DNA of 46,510 nucleotides from Flavobacteriales bacterium (GTDB lineage Bacteria; Bacteroidota; Bacteroidia; Flavobacteriales_D; Sanyastnellaceae): NCBI GenBank assembly GCA_947464415.1, contig CANHWU010000002.1, positions 1 to 46,510 of the forward strand, read 5' to 3'. Shown piece by piece: positions 26,661 to 34,919 of this stretch (position 1 is its first letter; each line of letters starts with the position of its first letter). The notes under the pieces were generated by a model. It saw only the letters and a program-made list of their open reading frames with translations, ran no database searches and was not told where the DNA came from. The position numbers and the translations under genes were made by a program.

Positions 26661-27074
26661 CTAACTTTTATATTGATTTTCAACGAAAAATTTAAATTGT
26701 CGGAGAATGGCTTGCCATCCATTTTGTTGAAGCTCAATGGGATTTTCGGTCTCTGGATCAAAGGAAACAACGATCTCCGTGCCTTCGGGAATATTACTGA
26801 ATACAACAGTGGCATTGCGACCTCCGAACGTATAGGTAAAGGATTTCATGGGCTGCACGTTGGTGTATACAGCCTCGAAATCAAATCCAAAACTACCATC
26901 TTTGGCTTCCATTCTTGCTAAATACGTTCCGCCGACACGCAAATCATTTTGAGCAGAAGGGCAATGCCATGAAGGATCTGCAAAATTCCATCGCGTTATA
27001 TGTTCTGGCAAGGTGTACGCATTCCAACAAACTTCTAGAGGGGTGGAGGTAATGATTTTTACGGTGATTTGCAT
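26661..27074 (-). CDS. SRPBCC / AHSA1-like protein
   Basis: This 137-residue protein matches the START-like AHSA1 (activator of Hsp90 ATPase homologue 1-like) pattern: an N-terminal beta strand (MQITVKIITSTPLEVCWNAY), helix with HITRWNFADPSWHCP, then RVGGTYLARMEAKDG and the C-terminal long helix with GWQAILRQFKFFVE. The fold forms a hydrophobic ligand pocket; the substrate is unknown. It is an orphan gene with its own TATATTTG element 20 bp upstream. Confidence 0.8.
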   Translation of the reverse strand: MQITVKIITSTPLEVCWNAYTLPEHITRWNFADPSWHCPSAQNDLRVGGTYLARMEAKDGSFGFDFEAVYTNVQPMKSFTYTFGGRNATVVFSNIPEGTEIVVSFDPETENPIELQQNGWQAILRQFKFFVENQYKS

Positions 27075-27094
27075 TTTAGTTCAATTTTATGGTA

Positions 27095-27102
27095 CAAATA
27101 TA
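27095..27102 (-). promoter_or_regulatory. -7 element TATATTTG upstream of the SRPBCC gene
   Basis: An exact TAnnTTTG match on the minus strand in the 64-bp gap, 20 bp before the SRPBCC ATG at 27074. Confidence 0.5.
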
Positions 27103-27138
27103 TTGATTGCATAGGAAAGAGGTAAGGTGATTATTGAT

Positions 27139-27519
27139 TCAGCTTTCCCTCTCGCAATAATTTGCTCCTTTGAAAAAGTAATGTCGGTTTCGGGCAATTA
27201 AATCATAGAAAAAGTCACGAAACCATGTAGGCAGCCATAACAAGGGTTGTAGCATTTTCCATAAAGGATGAAGTTCGAAAAGGATCCTGAAAACCGCATT
27301 GGATTTTAAATAAACGTTGTCATGGGTCATGAAAATGATACCATCATAGTTCTTGGGTAATGGTATTTTAAATTGGGAATCATTTTTATTTTTTAAATGC
27401 TGAAGGGGTATGAATTGAAAAACAGAACTCCTTTTTTTGTTTTTAATCCATCGCAATATGCCATTGCATAATCCACAATCTCCATCAAAGAAAATGATTT
27501 TTGAGCTTGCGGCGTCCAT
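27139..27519 (-). CDS. DCC-family thiol-disulfide oxidoreductase-like protein (DUF393)
   Basis: This 126-residue protein begins IIFFDGDCGLCNGILRWIKN, which contains the DxxCxxC motif that names the DCC family; the two Cys form a thioredoxin-like redox pair. A conserved region with FRILFELHPLWKMLQPLLWL follows, and the C-terminus has YDLIARNRHYFFK, all typical. Some relatives are fused to membrane domains, but this is the stand-alone form. It starts 3 bp after the stop of the Omp85-like gene on the same strand, so the two are probably cotranscribed, though no functional link is obvious. Confidence 0.88.
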   Translation of the reverse strand: MDAASSKIIFFDGDCGLCNGILRWIKNKKRSSVFQFIPLQHLKNKNDSQFKIPLPKNYDGIIFMTHDNVYLKSNAVFRILFELHPLWKMLQPLLWLPTWFRDFFYDLIARNRHYFFKGANYCERES

Positions 27520-27522
27520 GGT

Positions 27523-28659
27523 TTAAAAAGCTTCTCCCACCATGAAATAAAAATATCCACCTTCTTTACCATGGGCATAGTCAAGGCGAATATTTAATCG
27601 CTCCGCTGGATTGACCAATAAACGCAATCCACCTCCTACAGAGTATTTGAGTCGGTTGAAGGCAATATCATCAGGGGAATGAAAAACATCCCCTATGCCT
27701 GCAAAGGTGGTGGCCCCCAATCGCCAAAATAGGGGGAATCGATATTCCACCTGCGAAGCAGCAAAATGATGATCCCTGAATCTATTTTTGGGATAGCCTC
27801 TCAAAATATCGTCATTACCCAAAGTGGACATGTCCAAAAAAGGAACTTCCCCAAAACTCAATTTTAATTTACTTTGAAAAGCCAATATGTGTTTGGGTTT
27901 GATTTGCCAGTATTGTTGATAGAGTCCGTTGCAGTTGAGGAAGTGGAAACTACTTCCAAGCTGCTTTGCAAAATAATAGGAGGATAGCTCGATGAGTTTT
28001 CCTCTGGAGGCATTAATGATGTTATCTCGGGTATCCAGAATGGAAACAAGGCCAATGGCTGATCCTATTCCACCTTTATATCCCTTGATGTTTCCACGGG
28101 CCAATTGCCCATTGGGGTTGAGTTGGAATTGATATTCTTTTTCGAGCTCGTAGTCTATTCCAATGAAAAAATCATGTTGGATTTGTTTCAAAAACATAGT
28201 TTTGATCTGCAGCAGGTTGTATTCATATTTTTCAACATTATCCTTGCTGGTTTGGTTGCCAATTCCATAGAAGCGATCGGGGAAATTTCTAAATCGAATA
28301 TCTCCTTTGAGCAAGAAGTTTTCATTTCTGGTAAACACATTCCAACTGGCCCACACATCGGTTTGTCGATTCTGAGTGTAGTCTGCAAGAAACTGAACAA
28401 AGTTGGTGCGGGTTTCTTTTTCGTTATCGTTTTTGGGGGAGATTTTGAAATAATATACTCCTGCTGCTCCTGCTGCCCAACGGGTGTCTGGAGTGAAGTA
28501 CAAGAGGGGTAATAAAAAAGTTCCTTGTTTTTCTTGTGTTACAGTATCATCAAGAGGAGCAAATCCCATTATTTTTCTCTTTTGGGCGGCTCCATTCAAT
28601 GAGATTGCAATGAGGACTAGACATATTAGCGGCGTGAAGGGCGTTTTCTTTTGGGGCAT
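27523..28659 (-). CDS. Omp85/BamA-type surface antigen barrel without POTRA domains
   Basis: This 378-residue protein has a signal peptide (LNGAAQ) and then runs straight into barrel strands (LLPLLYFTPDTRWAAGAAGVY). The family end signature is seen as SVGGGLRLLVNPAERLNIRL, and the chain ends in aromatic F (VGEAF), the outer-membrane insertion signal. DILRGYPKNRFRD matches the conserved lid-loop RGY/F motif of Omp85 proteins. BamA/TamA themselves have long N-terminal POTRA arrays; these are absent here, so this is a short patatin-like or 'bacterial surface antigen' barrel of unknown cargo. It heads a two-gene operon with the DCC protein. Confidence 0.82.
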   Translation of the reverse strand: MPQKKTPFTPLICLVLIAISLNGAAQKRKIMGFAPLDDTVTQEKQGTFLLPLLYFTPDTRWAAGAAGVYYFKISPKNDNEKETRTNFVQFLADYTQNRQTDVWASWNVFTRNENFLLKGDIRFRNFPDRFYGIGNQTSKDNVEKYEYNLLQIKTMFLKQIQHDFFIGIDYELEKEYQFQLNPNGQLARGNIKGYKGGIGSAIGLVSILDTRDNIINASRGKLIELSSYYFAKQLGSSFHFLNCNGLYQQYWQIKPKHILAFQSKLKLSFGEVPFLDMSTLGNDDILRGYPKNRFRDHHFAASQVEYRFPLFWRLGATTFAGIGDVFHSPDDIAFNRLKYSVGGGLRLLVNPAERLNIRLDYAHGKEGGYFYFMVGEAF

Positions 28660-28797
28660 CGGGGTAAAATTAAGTCAACAAAAGGTTAAATGAGTGCATA
28701 TTGTCGATGGTGCGGCAACTTTTTTAAAATGGGAAATGTCCTTATTTGTATGGGGCTTGTCATGGATGTTGTAAATTGGACACGGTTTTAAAAAAAA

Positions 28798-29892
28798 ATG
28801 CAGAAATCATTTCGCTATATCATTGGGCTCATTTTGGTTATGATCATTATTATGGCATGTGATAAAGATGAGCCAGAAGCGGATACCTGTCCTATGCCCA
28901 GCACGGAGGTTCATTTTGATTTAGCCAAATGGCCATTTCAAAAATTATCGGATTATCGTTTTTTCATAGATACCATCTCGCATTTGAAGCCGAATGATGG
29001 CGTATTACCTTATGATGTAATCACTCCGTTGTTTTCAGATTACGCGAAAAAGAAGCGCTTTATTTGGATGCCTGACGGCCGATCAGCCAATTATGTAAAT
29101 GATTTTTCAGTTTTGAATTTTCCTGAGGGTACGGTGATGATCAAGCATTTTTATTACGATCATGTTTTGCCCGAAAACAAAACAAAGTTGGTGGAGACGC
29201 GATTGATTTACTTAAGAAATGGGGAGTGGGAATTTGCTGATTACGTTTGGAATGAGGAACAGACGGAGGCCTATTTTGATTTGGACGGATCTTACCGAAA
29301 CATCGTTTGGATGGATGATGGGGGCGCCAGTCGCGAAGTCAATTACAGGATTCCAAGTGAGGTAGAGTGCTACACTTGTCATAAGTTCAATGATCATGCA
29401 TCTCCTATCGGTCCAAAACCACAGAATCTAAATAAGACATTCAGTTATTCTACTGGGTTGAAGAATCAGTTGGATAAATGGATAGAATCCGGATATTTGA
29501 CACCCAATCTGCCCAACAATATTGAGACGGTTGCGGATTGGACGGACGTCGGTGAAACGCTTCAAAATAGGTGGCGCGCCTATGTAGATATGAATTGTGC
29601 TCACTGTCATAGAGAAGGAAGCCACTGTGATTATCGGTCATTGCGTTTAGCCTGGAATGAAACCACTAACCCTGACCATTTGGGAATTTGCATAGCCCCG
29701 GAAGAGCCCATTGCTTCTCAATTGACGCATATCATTGCCAGAAGCAATATCAATCGTTCCATGATGTATTATCGTCTCAATACTACGGAAGAGCAATACA
29801 GAATGCCGCTATTTGGCAGAACCGTAATACATCAGGAAGCGGTGTCCTTGCTCAATGAGTATATCAATTCATTAAATCCAACCTGTCCTTAA
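28798..29892 (+). CDS. Diheme c-type cytochrome lipoprotein (SO2930/HNE_0200-like)
   Basis: This 364-residue protein has a lipobox-like IIIMACDK after a hydrophobic segment. Two haem-c attachment motifs are visible: CYTCH at 191-195 and CAHCH at 267-271. The N-terminal half carries FPFQKLSDYRFF-type and GVLPYDVITPLFSDYA, IWMPDG and FPEGTVMIKHFYY stretches that characterise the HNE_0200/SO2930 family of conserved diheme proteins. The redox partner is unknown. It sits 3 bp upstream of a secreted FG-GAP/ASPIC protein. The preceding 138-bp gap (28660-28797), the largest in the window, contains only weak promoter-like sequence. Confidence 0.85.
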   Translation: MQKSFRYIIGLILVMIIIMACDKDEPEADTCPMPSTEVHFDLAKWPFQKLSDYRFFIDTISHLKPNDGVLPYDVITPLFSDYAKKKRFIWMPDGRSANYVNDFSVLNFPEGTVMIKHFYYDHVLPENKTKLVETRLIYLRNGEWEFADYVWNEEQTEAYFDLDGSYRNIVWMDDGGASREVNYRIPSEVECYTCHKFNDHASPIGPKPQNLNKTFSYSTGLKNQLDKWIESGYLTPNLPNNIETVADWTDVGETLQNRWRAYVDMNCAHCHREGSHCDYRSLRLAWNETTNPDHLGICIAPEEPIASQLTHIIARSNINRSMMYYRLNTTEEQYRMPLFGRTVIHQEAVSLLNEYINSLNPTCP

Positions 29893-29895
29893 TCT

Positions 29896-31890
29896 ATGAT
29901 GAGTATGAAAAAATCAATCAGTTTATTATTTGTTGTCTTGTTGTCTTTTGTTACAATTGCTCAGGACAATTGTGCAACCGCAGTTGACATTGTTCCAGGT
30001 ACTTATGTGGTGGATCAAGTGAATGGTGCCGAGCCACCTACTATTATTTGTGCGGGAGTCAATTTGGCGGCCTATGGTGAGTGGTATCGATATACACCCG
30101 ATAGCGATTATTATATTACAGTCAGTTCTAATGTTGCTAATGTTACACCGGTGGATACCCGTCTTCATATTTATACTGGAAGCTGCGGCGCGTTGCAATG
30201 TGCAGGAGGAGATGATGACAGTGGGCCAGGGTATAGTTCGATTGCATCCATGAACGTGGAGGCAGGGATTACTTATTATTTTGCTTGGGATAGTTATTGG
30301 ACGGCCGCTGGATTTTCATTTACCCTTTCTGTAGCGCCTCCTTTGGTGAATCTATTGGATTTTGTTCCGATGGCAGCCACGGTCAGTGCGCAGGCGGTGA
30401 TGGATATGAATGGTGATTATTTGGATGATTTGGTGGGGTATGATGGTAACAATGGACTTCAAATTGCTTATCAGCAGCCCAATGGAACTTTTGATACCCA
30501 AACGCGTCCTATTGCTGATGGAGTGTCGCATTCTCCTTCTTGGAGTATGTGCGGTGGTGACCTAGATGGGAATGGCTTCAATGATTTACTATTTGCTGGA
30601 GGAGGAGGCGCTAGTTTCATTTGGTCCAATGCCGATGGAACGATGTACAATGAGGTGAGTGATGAGAATTACATTTTCTGCCAGCGATCCAACATGGTGG
30701 ATATGAATGCCGATGGTATGTTGGATGCTTTTGTTTGTCATGATGTAGCCCCTAATGTTTGGTATATGAACAACGGTACTCAATTTTTTGATTGGAATCA
30801 GGGAGGAATGGGTGATACACCAGACGGTGGTAATTACGGCTCTGTTTGGATTGATTATGACAATGATTGTGATATTGATCTGTTTATAGCAAAATGCAGA
30901 GGGGGAGATTCTCCAGCCAACATTAATCAAATGCATAGAAACAACGGAGATGGAACTTATACGGAGGTTGGTGCGGAGATAGGCTTAGCGGATAATGTAC
31001 AGACATGGTCATCCGCTTGGGCAGATTATGACAATGATGGGGATATGGATGTCGTGGTGGGTGCAAGTTCTTTTGCCAATGGTGGACACAAAGTAATGAT
31101 CAACGATGGGAATGGATTTTTTACGGATCAAACTGCCGGTTCAGGATTTGATGTCAATCCTAATTTGAGCATTGAATGGGCTCCGGGTGACTTTAATAAT
31201 GATGGTTGGGTAGATGTGATGGGAGGTGGACAAATTTTGATCAACAATGGAAATCTCACTTTTACGCCCACACAGGTAGCTTTCAGTGCAGGACCCATTG
31301 GTGATTTGAATGAGGATGGATTTTTGGATGTGGTAACGGGTGGAACGAGGTATATGAATACCCCTAACGATCATCATTTTATTAAACTCAATATGCAAGG
31401 GACGGTGAGTAATAGAAATGGCATTGGAGCGAGGGTTACACTATATACTCCAAGTGGTGAGCAAATACGCGATGTGCGCAGCGGAGAGGGCTTCCGTTAT
31501 ATGAGCTCATTGAATGTGCATTTTGGATTGGGTATGGATGAACAGATCAGCAAGATCACCGTCTGTTGGCCCTCTGGAATTACGGATGAAATCTTAAATC
31601 CACAGATTGATCAAACACTTTTGATAGTAGAGGGTCAAAACGAGGTGGGCACGGATGAACGCAATACCTCATCGCTTCAATTACTTCCCAATCCTGCTCA
31701 GCATCAATTGGCTATTATTGGAGCAAAAATTATTCAACCCATCGAGGCATTGGATGTCAGTGGAAGGAGAATAAATCTGCCTCTCAAACAAGGCAATAAT
31801 TATTCGGTGGAGCACTTATTACCCGGAATCTACTTCATACGAGTGGCGACAGACGAAGGAATTCAGACCGTGTCATTCATCAAGGAATAG
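29896..31890 (+). CDS. Secreted FG-GAP/VCBS-repeat protein with ASPIC/UnbV domain and T9SS tail
   Basis: This 664-residue protein has a signal peptide (VTIAQ), then a PPC-like beta domain (about 20-150, NCATAVDIVPGTYVVDQ), then several VCBS/FG-GAP integrin-like blades with calcium loops (DMNADGMLD, DYDNDCDID, DYDNDGDMDV, DFNNDGWVDV, DLNEDGFLDV). An ASPIC/UnbV (CRTAC1-like) region follows (NGIGARVTLYTPSGEQ, VHFGLGMDEQISKITVCWPSG). The type-A T9SS sorting tail is LLPNPAQHQLAII...DVSGRR...LLPGIYFIRV. It is therefore exported across the outer membrane and probably surface-bound or released. The binding partner is unknown; linkage to the diheme cytochrome suggests a common operon. ATG 29905 is an alternative start. 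Confidence 0.88.
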   Translation: MMSMKKSISLLFVVLLSFVTIAQDNCATAVDIVPGTYVVDQVNGAEPPTIICAGVNLAAYGEWYRYTPDSDYYITVSSNVANVTPVDTRLHIYTGSCGALQCAGGDDDSGPGYSSIASMNVEAGITYYFAWDSYWTAAGFSFTLSVAPPLVNLLDFVPMAATVSAQAVMDMNGDYLDDLVGYDGNNGLQIAYQQPNGTFDTQTRPIADGVSHSPSWSMCGGDLDGNGFNDLLFAGGGGASFIWSNADGTMYNEVSDENYIFCQRSNMVDMNADGMLDAFVCHDVAPNVWYMNNGTQFFDWNQGGMGDTPDGGNYGSVWIDYDNDCDIDLFIAKCRGGDSPANINQMHRNNGDGTYTEVGAEIGLADNVQTWSSAWADYDNDGDMDVVVGASSFANGGHKVMINDGNGFFTDQTAGSGFDVNPNLSIEWAPGDFNNDGWVDVMGGGQILINNGNLTFTPTQVAFSAGPIGDLNEDGFLDVVTGGTRYMNTPNDHHFIKLNMQGTVSNRNGIGARVTLYTPSGEQIRDVRSGEGFRYMSSLNVHFGLGMDEQISKITVCWPSGITDEILNPQIDQTLLIVEGQNEVGTDERNTSSLQLLPNPAQHQLAIIGAKIIQPIEALDVSGRRINLPLKQGNNYSVEHLLPGIYFIRVATDEGIQTVSFIKE

Positions 31891-31921
31891 TAATTACAGC
31901 AAATAGCCTTTAAGAAAGTTC

Positions 31922-33010
31922 TCAAGGGCTCACCAGATTGAGGGAAAGTTGGGCATACCACGTTCCATTCATTTTGTTTTCTTGCAAATAAGGCTGATCT
32001 CCAGTAAACCCTCTGAAGAATTCTTTACCATCGTTGTATTGATCAAGATTGAAACTATATCCGTAGCGGTATCCCACTTGTAAGGACATCCAAATAAACT
32101 GATAGAGTGATGCCTCCCATGTGGCGCGGATTCTGAGTTCGCTCCTTCTTAATTCGATGTTACTCAAATTCTCCGTGCCGTTGGTTAATTGGTGATGTAA
32201 AATTCGATAAGAGTTTCCTTCTAATTCATATCCGAACAACAGAATATTGCGGGGCGAAATGGTTTTTCTGATATTCACTCTAGCTGGGGCGAGCATTTCT
32301 ACTCCCCATTTTCTACTAGGGGCAGTCCAGTTTAATAGCATGACGGGTATGTAGTTCAATTCCCCCACGCGGTAGGTTCTGGACAATCCGAAACCGATCA
32401 TTTTTCGATCGTGCTTCTTTTTACCAAAAATGATCGCGCTGCTATACCTAGTATATTTAATGGGTGTGATATTCTTGGTGGCGTAATCTCCGTTCAAATC
32501 AGCAGAGGCTTGCACAATCATGAAGTGCTCTTCATTGAAGGGTTTGAACAAGGTAGTGCTCAAACCAGCTGTTGATAATCCATTCTCTTTGAGCGTTGCA
32601 TCGAGTGGATTTAAGTTCCGATTGGAGTTAGCGTAAAAAGCGGTTCGTGCATAGTTGATTCCAGCCTGAAGCACAACATTTGTCTTTGAAATTACGGGAA
32701 TGTTGGCGCTGATTCTTAATCCTCCTGCACCTTGAAAGTCTCCTTGTTTTAAATCACTGAGATGATTACCATTTTGATCTTTCCAATGTCCGTAATCGAC
32801 ATCAAATGCGCCTTGATGATCAAAGCCAATGGAAATTAATTTGGCTGGACTTAGATCAAACACTTTGGGTGTGCAAAATCGCTTGGCACCTTCATCTGCA
32901 AAGTTGAGATTTTCATACATCGAAAAGTCTTCTTCCTGTTGCAAGGAATCGGTCTGTCCAAAGCCCATCAGACTGATACAGCTCAGACAAATTAGAATAT
33001 TAAAGCGCAT
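31922..33010 (-). CDS. Predicted outer-membrane beta-barrel protein (DUF6268-like)
   Basis: This 362-residue protein has a signal peptide (LMGFGQ) and regularly alternating amphipathic strands: GGLRISANIPVISKTNVVLQAGINY, KKHDRKMIGFGLSRTYRVG, and LFGYELEGNSYRI. The C-terminus (WYAQLSLNLVSP) fits a barrel end. The pattern resembles DUF6268 outer-membrane proteins of Bacteroidota; the assignment is from overall look, not a diagnostic motif. It is the last gene of a three-gene minus-strand operon (gaps of 5 and 9 bp) with a DUF2147 protein and a lipoprotein. Confidence 0.6.
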   Translation of the reverse strand: MRFNILICLSCISLMGFGQTDSLQQEEDFSMYENLNFADEGAKRFCTPKVFDLSPAKLISIGFDHQGAFDVDYGHWKDQNGNHLSDLKQGDFQGAGGLRISANIPVISKTNVVLQAGINYARTAFYANSNRNLNPLDATLKENGLSTAGLSTTLFKPFNEEHFMIVQASADLNGDYATKNITPIKYTRYSSAIIFGKKKHDRKMIGFGLSRTYRVGELNYIPVMLLNWTAPSRKWGVEMLAPARVNIRKTISPRNILLFGYELEGNSYRILHHQLTNGTENLSNIELRRSELRIRATWEASLYQFIWMSLQVGYRYGYSFNLDQYNDGKEFFRGFTGDQPYLQENKMNGTWYAQLSLNLVSP

Positions 33011-33019
33011 GGGAGCGAA

Positions 33020-33472
33020 TTATTTTTTTAGATTGAGTCGCTTCCAAACATCTGTCCTACCCAATGCTTCTACTCCAATATACCCTCTGATGTCAAGGGT
33101 GTTATTGTCGGTCATTTTAATGATGCACTTGTAAGTGCTGCCATTTTCTGGATCATAAATGGTTCCATTGTCCCATTGGTTACTGCCCAAATATTTGAAA
33201 TCTTTGAGCATTCTATATCCTTTCAAAGGAACAGTTCTAAGACTTGCGTCGGGATTGTTTTTATCCACTTTTGGTTGGCCTGTGTTGGGGTCGATAGGTT
33301 CTTTGAGCCAAACGATTTTACCATAATATTTTTCTCCAATTTTTTCAATTTTCACGCGGGCTTTACCATTGCTAGGTTCCCAGACACCTAGTAACTGATC
33401 AGCTTCTGTATTTTGAGCAAAACCGATAGAGTGTGAAAGCCAAAGAAGGCTGAGTAATAAAAGCTGTTTCAT
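33020..33472 (-). CDS. DUF2147-domain exported protein
   Basis: This 150-residue protein has a signal peptide (HSIGFAQ), then a lipocalin-like beta structure with the DUF2147 landmarks LLGVWEPSNGKARVKIEKIG, YYGKIVWLKEP, RTVPLKGYRMLKDFKY, GTIYDPENGSTY and LDIRGYIGVEALGRTDVW. DUF2147 proteins are widespread periplasmic proteins of unknown biochemical function. It is the middle gene of a three-gene operon, 9 bp before the barrel protein. Confidence 0.92.
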   Translation of the reverse strand: MKQLLLLSLLWLSHSIGFAQNTEADQLLGVWEPSNGKARVKIEKIGEKYYGKIVWLKEPIDPNTGQPKVDKNNPDASLRTVPLKGYRMLKDFKYLGSNQWDNGTIYDPENGSTYKCIIKMTDNNTLDIRGYIGVEALGRTDVWKRLNLKK

Positions 33473-33477
33473 GATTC

Positions 33478-33978
33478 TTATTTTTTATAGGTGATTTCAA
33501 ATTCAAAGTTGCCCTGATAGGTCAGGTTATTTTCCGAGTCCCCTTCAATGTCAGCATCCAAGATGAGAATGATCTCTTTTTGTTGGAAGTTATCCAACAA
33601 CTCGCTCTCAGCGGAAGGATTCAGGGTGACCTCTTTTAGGTTTTTTTCAACGGGATTCAAAACAGCCACTTTTTCCATTTTGGCGTCAGAGGATGTCAGC
33701 TGTAATACAAAGTTTCTGATGTTGTTAAAGCCAATGCTATCCTGGGTGCTGATGTTGGCTTTGATCAATTTAACCGCTTCAATTTGATCTGCTTTTAAAT
33801 TGGGCTCGATTGCATTTAGATCAATTACATGGGTGGCCTGAAGAGTATTGGGTCCGTCAAACAAGGGCCCTTCGACGGTCAGGTCGATTTGATTTATTCT
33901 ATAGGTTTTCTTAGTGGCTTCTCCACAAGAGCAGCACAATATCAAAAATGATATTGATAAGAGAAAATAATGTTTCAT
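33478..33978 (-). CDS. Hypothetical lipoprotein
   Basis: I choose ATG 33978 (MKHYFLLSISFLILCCSCGE); it gives a signal and lipobox LCCSC, whereas the track start at 34020 adds 14 residues that spoil it. The 166-residue product is beta-rich (RINQIDLTVEGPLFDGPN; FEFEITYKK) and has no motif I recognise. It is probably anchored in a membrane by its N-terminal Cys. It is first in the DUF2147/DUF6268-like operon. A near-consensus TATATTTA lies 16 bp upstream. Confidence 0.72.
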   Translation of the reverse strand: MKHYFLLSISFLILCCSCGEATKKTYRINQIDLTVEGPLFDGPNTLQATHVIDLNAIEPNLKADQIEAVKLIKANISTQDSIGFNNIRNFVLQLTSSDAKMEKVAVLNPVEKNLKEVTLNPSAESELLDNFQQKEIILILDADIEGDSENNLTYQGNFEFEITYKK

Positions 33979-34045
33979 TTTTTTTTCGTTTGGGTAAATA
34001 TATGGAATATGGAAAACCACATAACGAATTGTATAGAAAAATTGT

Positions 34046-34459
34046 TTACATGAATTGTAAGTTAATCTTACTTACATCTACTAAGAATTTTTTTCCAATG
34101 GTTTTTCTCCCTAGCAAAATAGGGTATTTCATACCTGATCGATCGGTTAAAGATATCTCGCTTCTGATGCTTTTTAGGCCAATTTTCACAATGGTGCGCA
34201 AGCAGAATCTTTCTTCTGTTTGTCCAAAGCTGTTTTTGATGATTCTTTTTTTGTAGTCTGAAAATTCAAATGAGTGGACTTGGCCATTGTTCTCCCAATC
34301 AAAAATCACCTTCAGCTTGGTGCCTTGTGGTGTTTGTATTTCAGTACAACTTTCACAATGAACGGCCGTTCTGAAAGCACCGGTATCGATTTTGGCGGGC
34401 ACAAAAAAACCTCCCCATTCAGGGAGGTGAATCATTTCTCTTCTTCCGATGATCTCCAT
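34046..34459 (-). CDS. Retropepsin-like 'ATP-dependent zinc protease' family protein
   Basis: This 137-residue protein has the PF05618 pattern: IIGRREMIHLPEW, then AKIDTGAFRTAVHCES with the aspartyl-protease-like DTGA, and near the C-terminus LTDRSGMKYPILLGRKTIG. The family is named a putative ATP-dependent zinc protease, but the DTG motif and fold are retropepsin-like; relatives occur beside or fused to RimK-type ATP-grasp ligases. No RimK is present here. It starts 1 bp after the YqeY-like stop, so it is the last gene of the lhgO-yqeY operon. Confidence 0.85.
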   Translation of the reverse strand: MEIIGRREMIHLPEWGGFFVPAKIDTGAFRTAVHCESCTEIQTPQGTKLKVIFDWENNGQVHSFEFSDYKKRIIKNSFGQTEERFCLRTIVKIGLKSIRSEISLTDRSGMKYPILLGRKTIGKKFLVDVSKINLQFM

Positions 34460-34460
34460 C

Positions 34461-34907
34461 TTATTGCGCTAAGCATTTTTTAACCATCTCACTGATGGCT
34501 TTTCCATCTGCTTTTCCACTCAACACTTTGGCTGCCCCCATCACTTTTCCCATATCACTCGGGCTGGTGGCTCCTACTTGTGCGATAATCTCTTTGATGG
34601 CTGCCTCCAATTCCTCTGGGGTAAGGGGTTGAGGCAAGTAAGACTGAATCACAGCGGCTTGTTTCATTTCTTCAGCAACAAGATCTTCTCTGCCTTGTGA
34701 TTGATAAATTTCAATCGACTCAGTGCGTTGTTTATTGAGCTTGGTAAGAATGGCCATTACAGCACTATCCTCTACTTCGGTGGAGCCATCCTTGGTGGCT
34801 TCCAACAAGATTTTACTTTTGATATCACGCAAGGCCATGAGTTTTTCCTTGTCTCCACCTTTCATGGCGTTTTTAATGTCTTCGTTGATGCGATCTGTTA
34901 GTTTCAT
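34461..34907 (-). CDS. GatB/YqeY-domain protein
   Basis: This 148-residue all-helical protein starts MKLTDRINEDIKNAMKGGDK and contains LRDIKSKI, then SYLPQPLTPEELEAAI and SPSDMGKVMGAAKVLSGKADG, which are the YqeY landmarks shared with the tail domain of GatB. In GatB this domain contacts tRNA; free YqeY proteins are poorly characterised. It lies 12 bp after the LhgO-like gene and 1 bp before the retropepsin-like gene. Confidence 0.93.
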   Translation of the reverse strand: MKLTDRINEDIKNAMKGGDKEKLMALRDIKSKILLEATKDGSTEVEDSAVMAILTKLNKQRTESIEIYQSQGREDLVAEEMKQAAVIQSYLPQPLTPEELEAAIKEIIAQVGATSPSDMGKVMGAAKVLSGKADGKAISEMVKKCLAQ

Positions 34908-34919
34908 AATTGTTGTATT

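Noticed and set aside
26610-26921. 103-aa plus-strand ORF
   Set aside because: It runs antisense through the SRPBCC gene, which has clear domain motifs.
28105-28512. 135-aa plus-strand ORF
   Set aside because: It is antisense to the Omp85-like gene and has no recognisable features.
34060-34085. GTAAG-TTAAT-CTTAC hairpin
   Set aside because: A 5-bp stem inside the coding end of the retropepsin-like gene; too weak to be a terminator.
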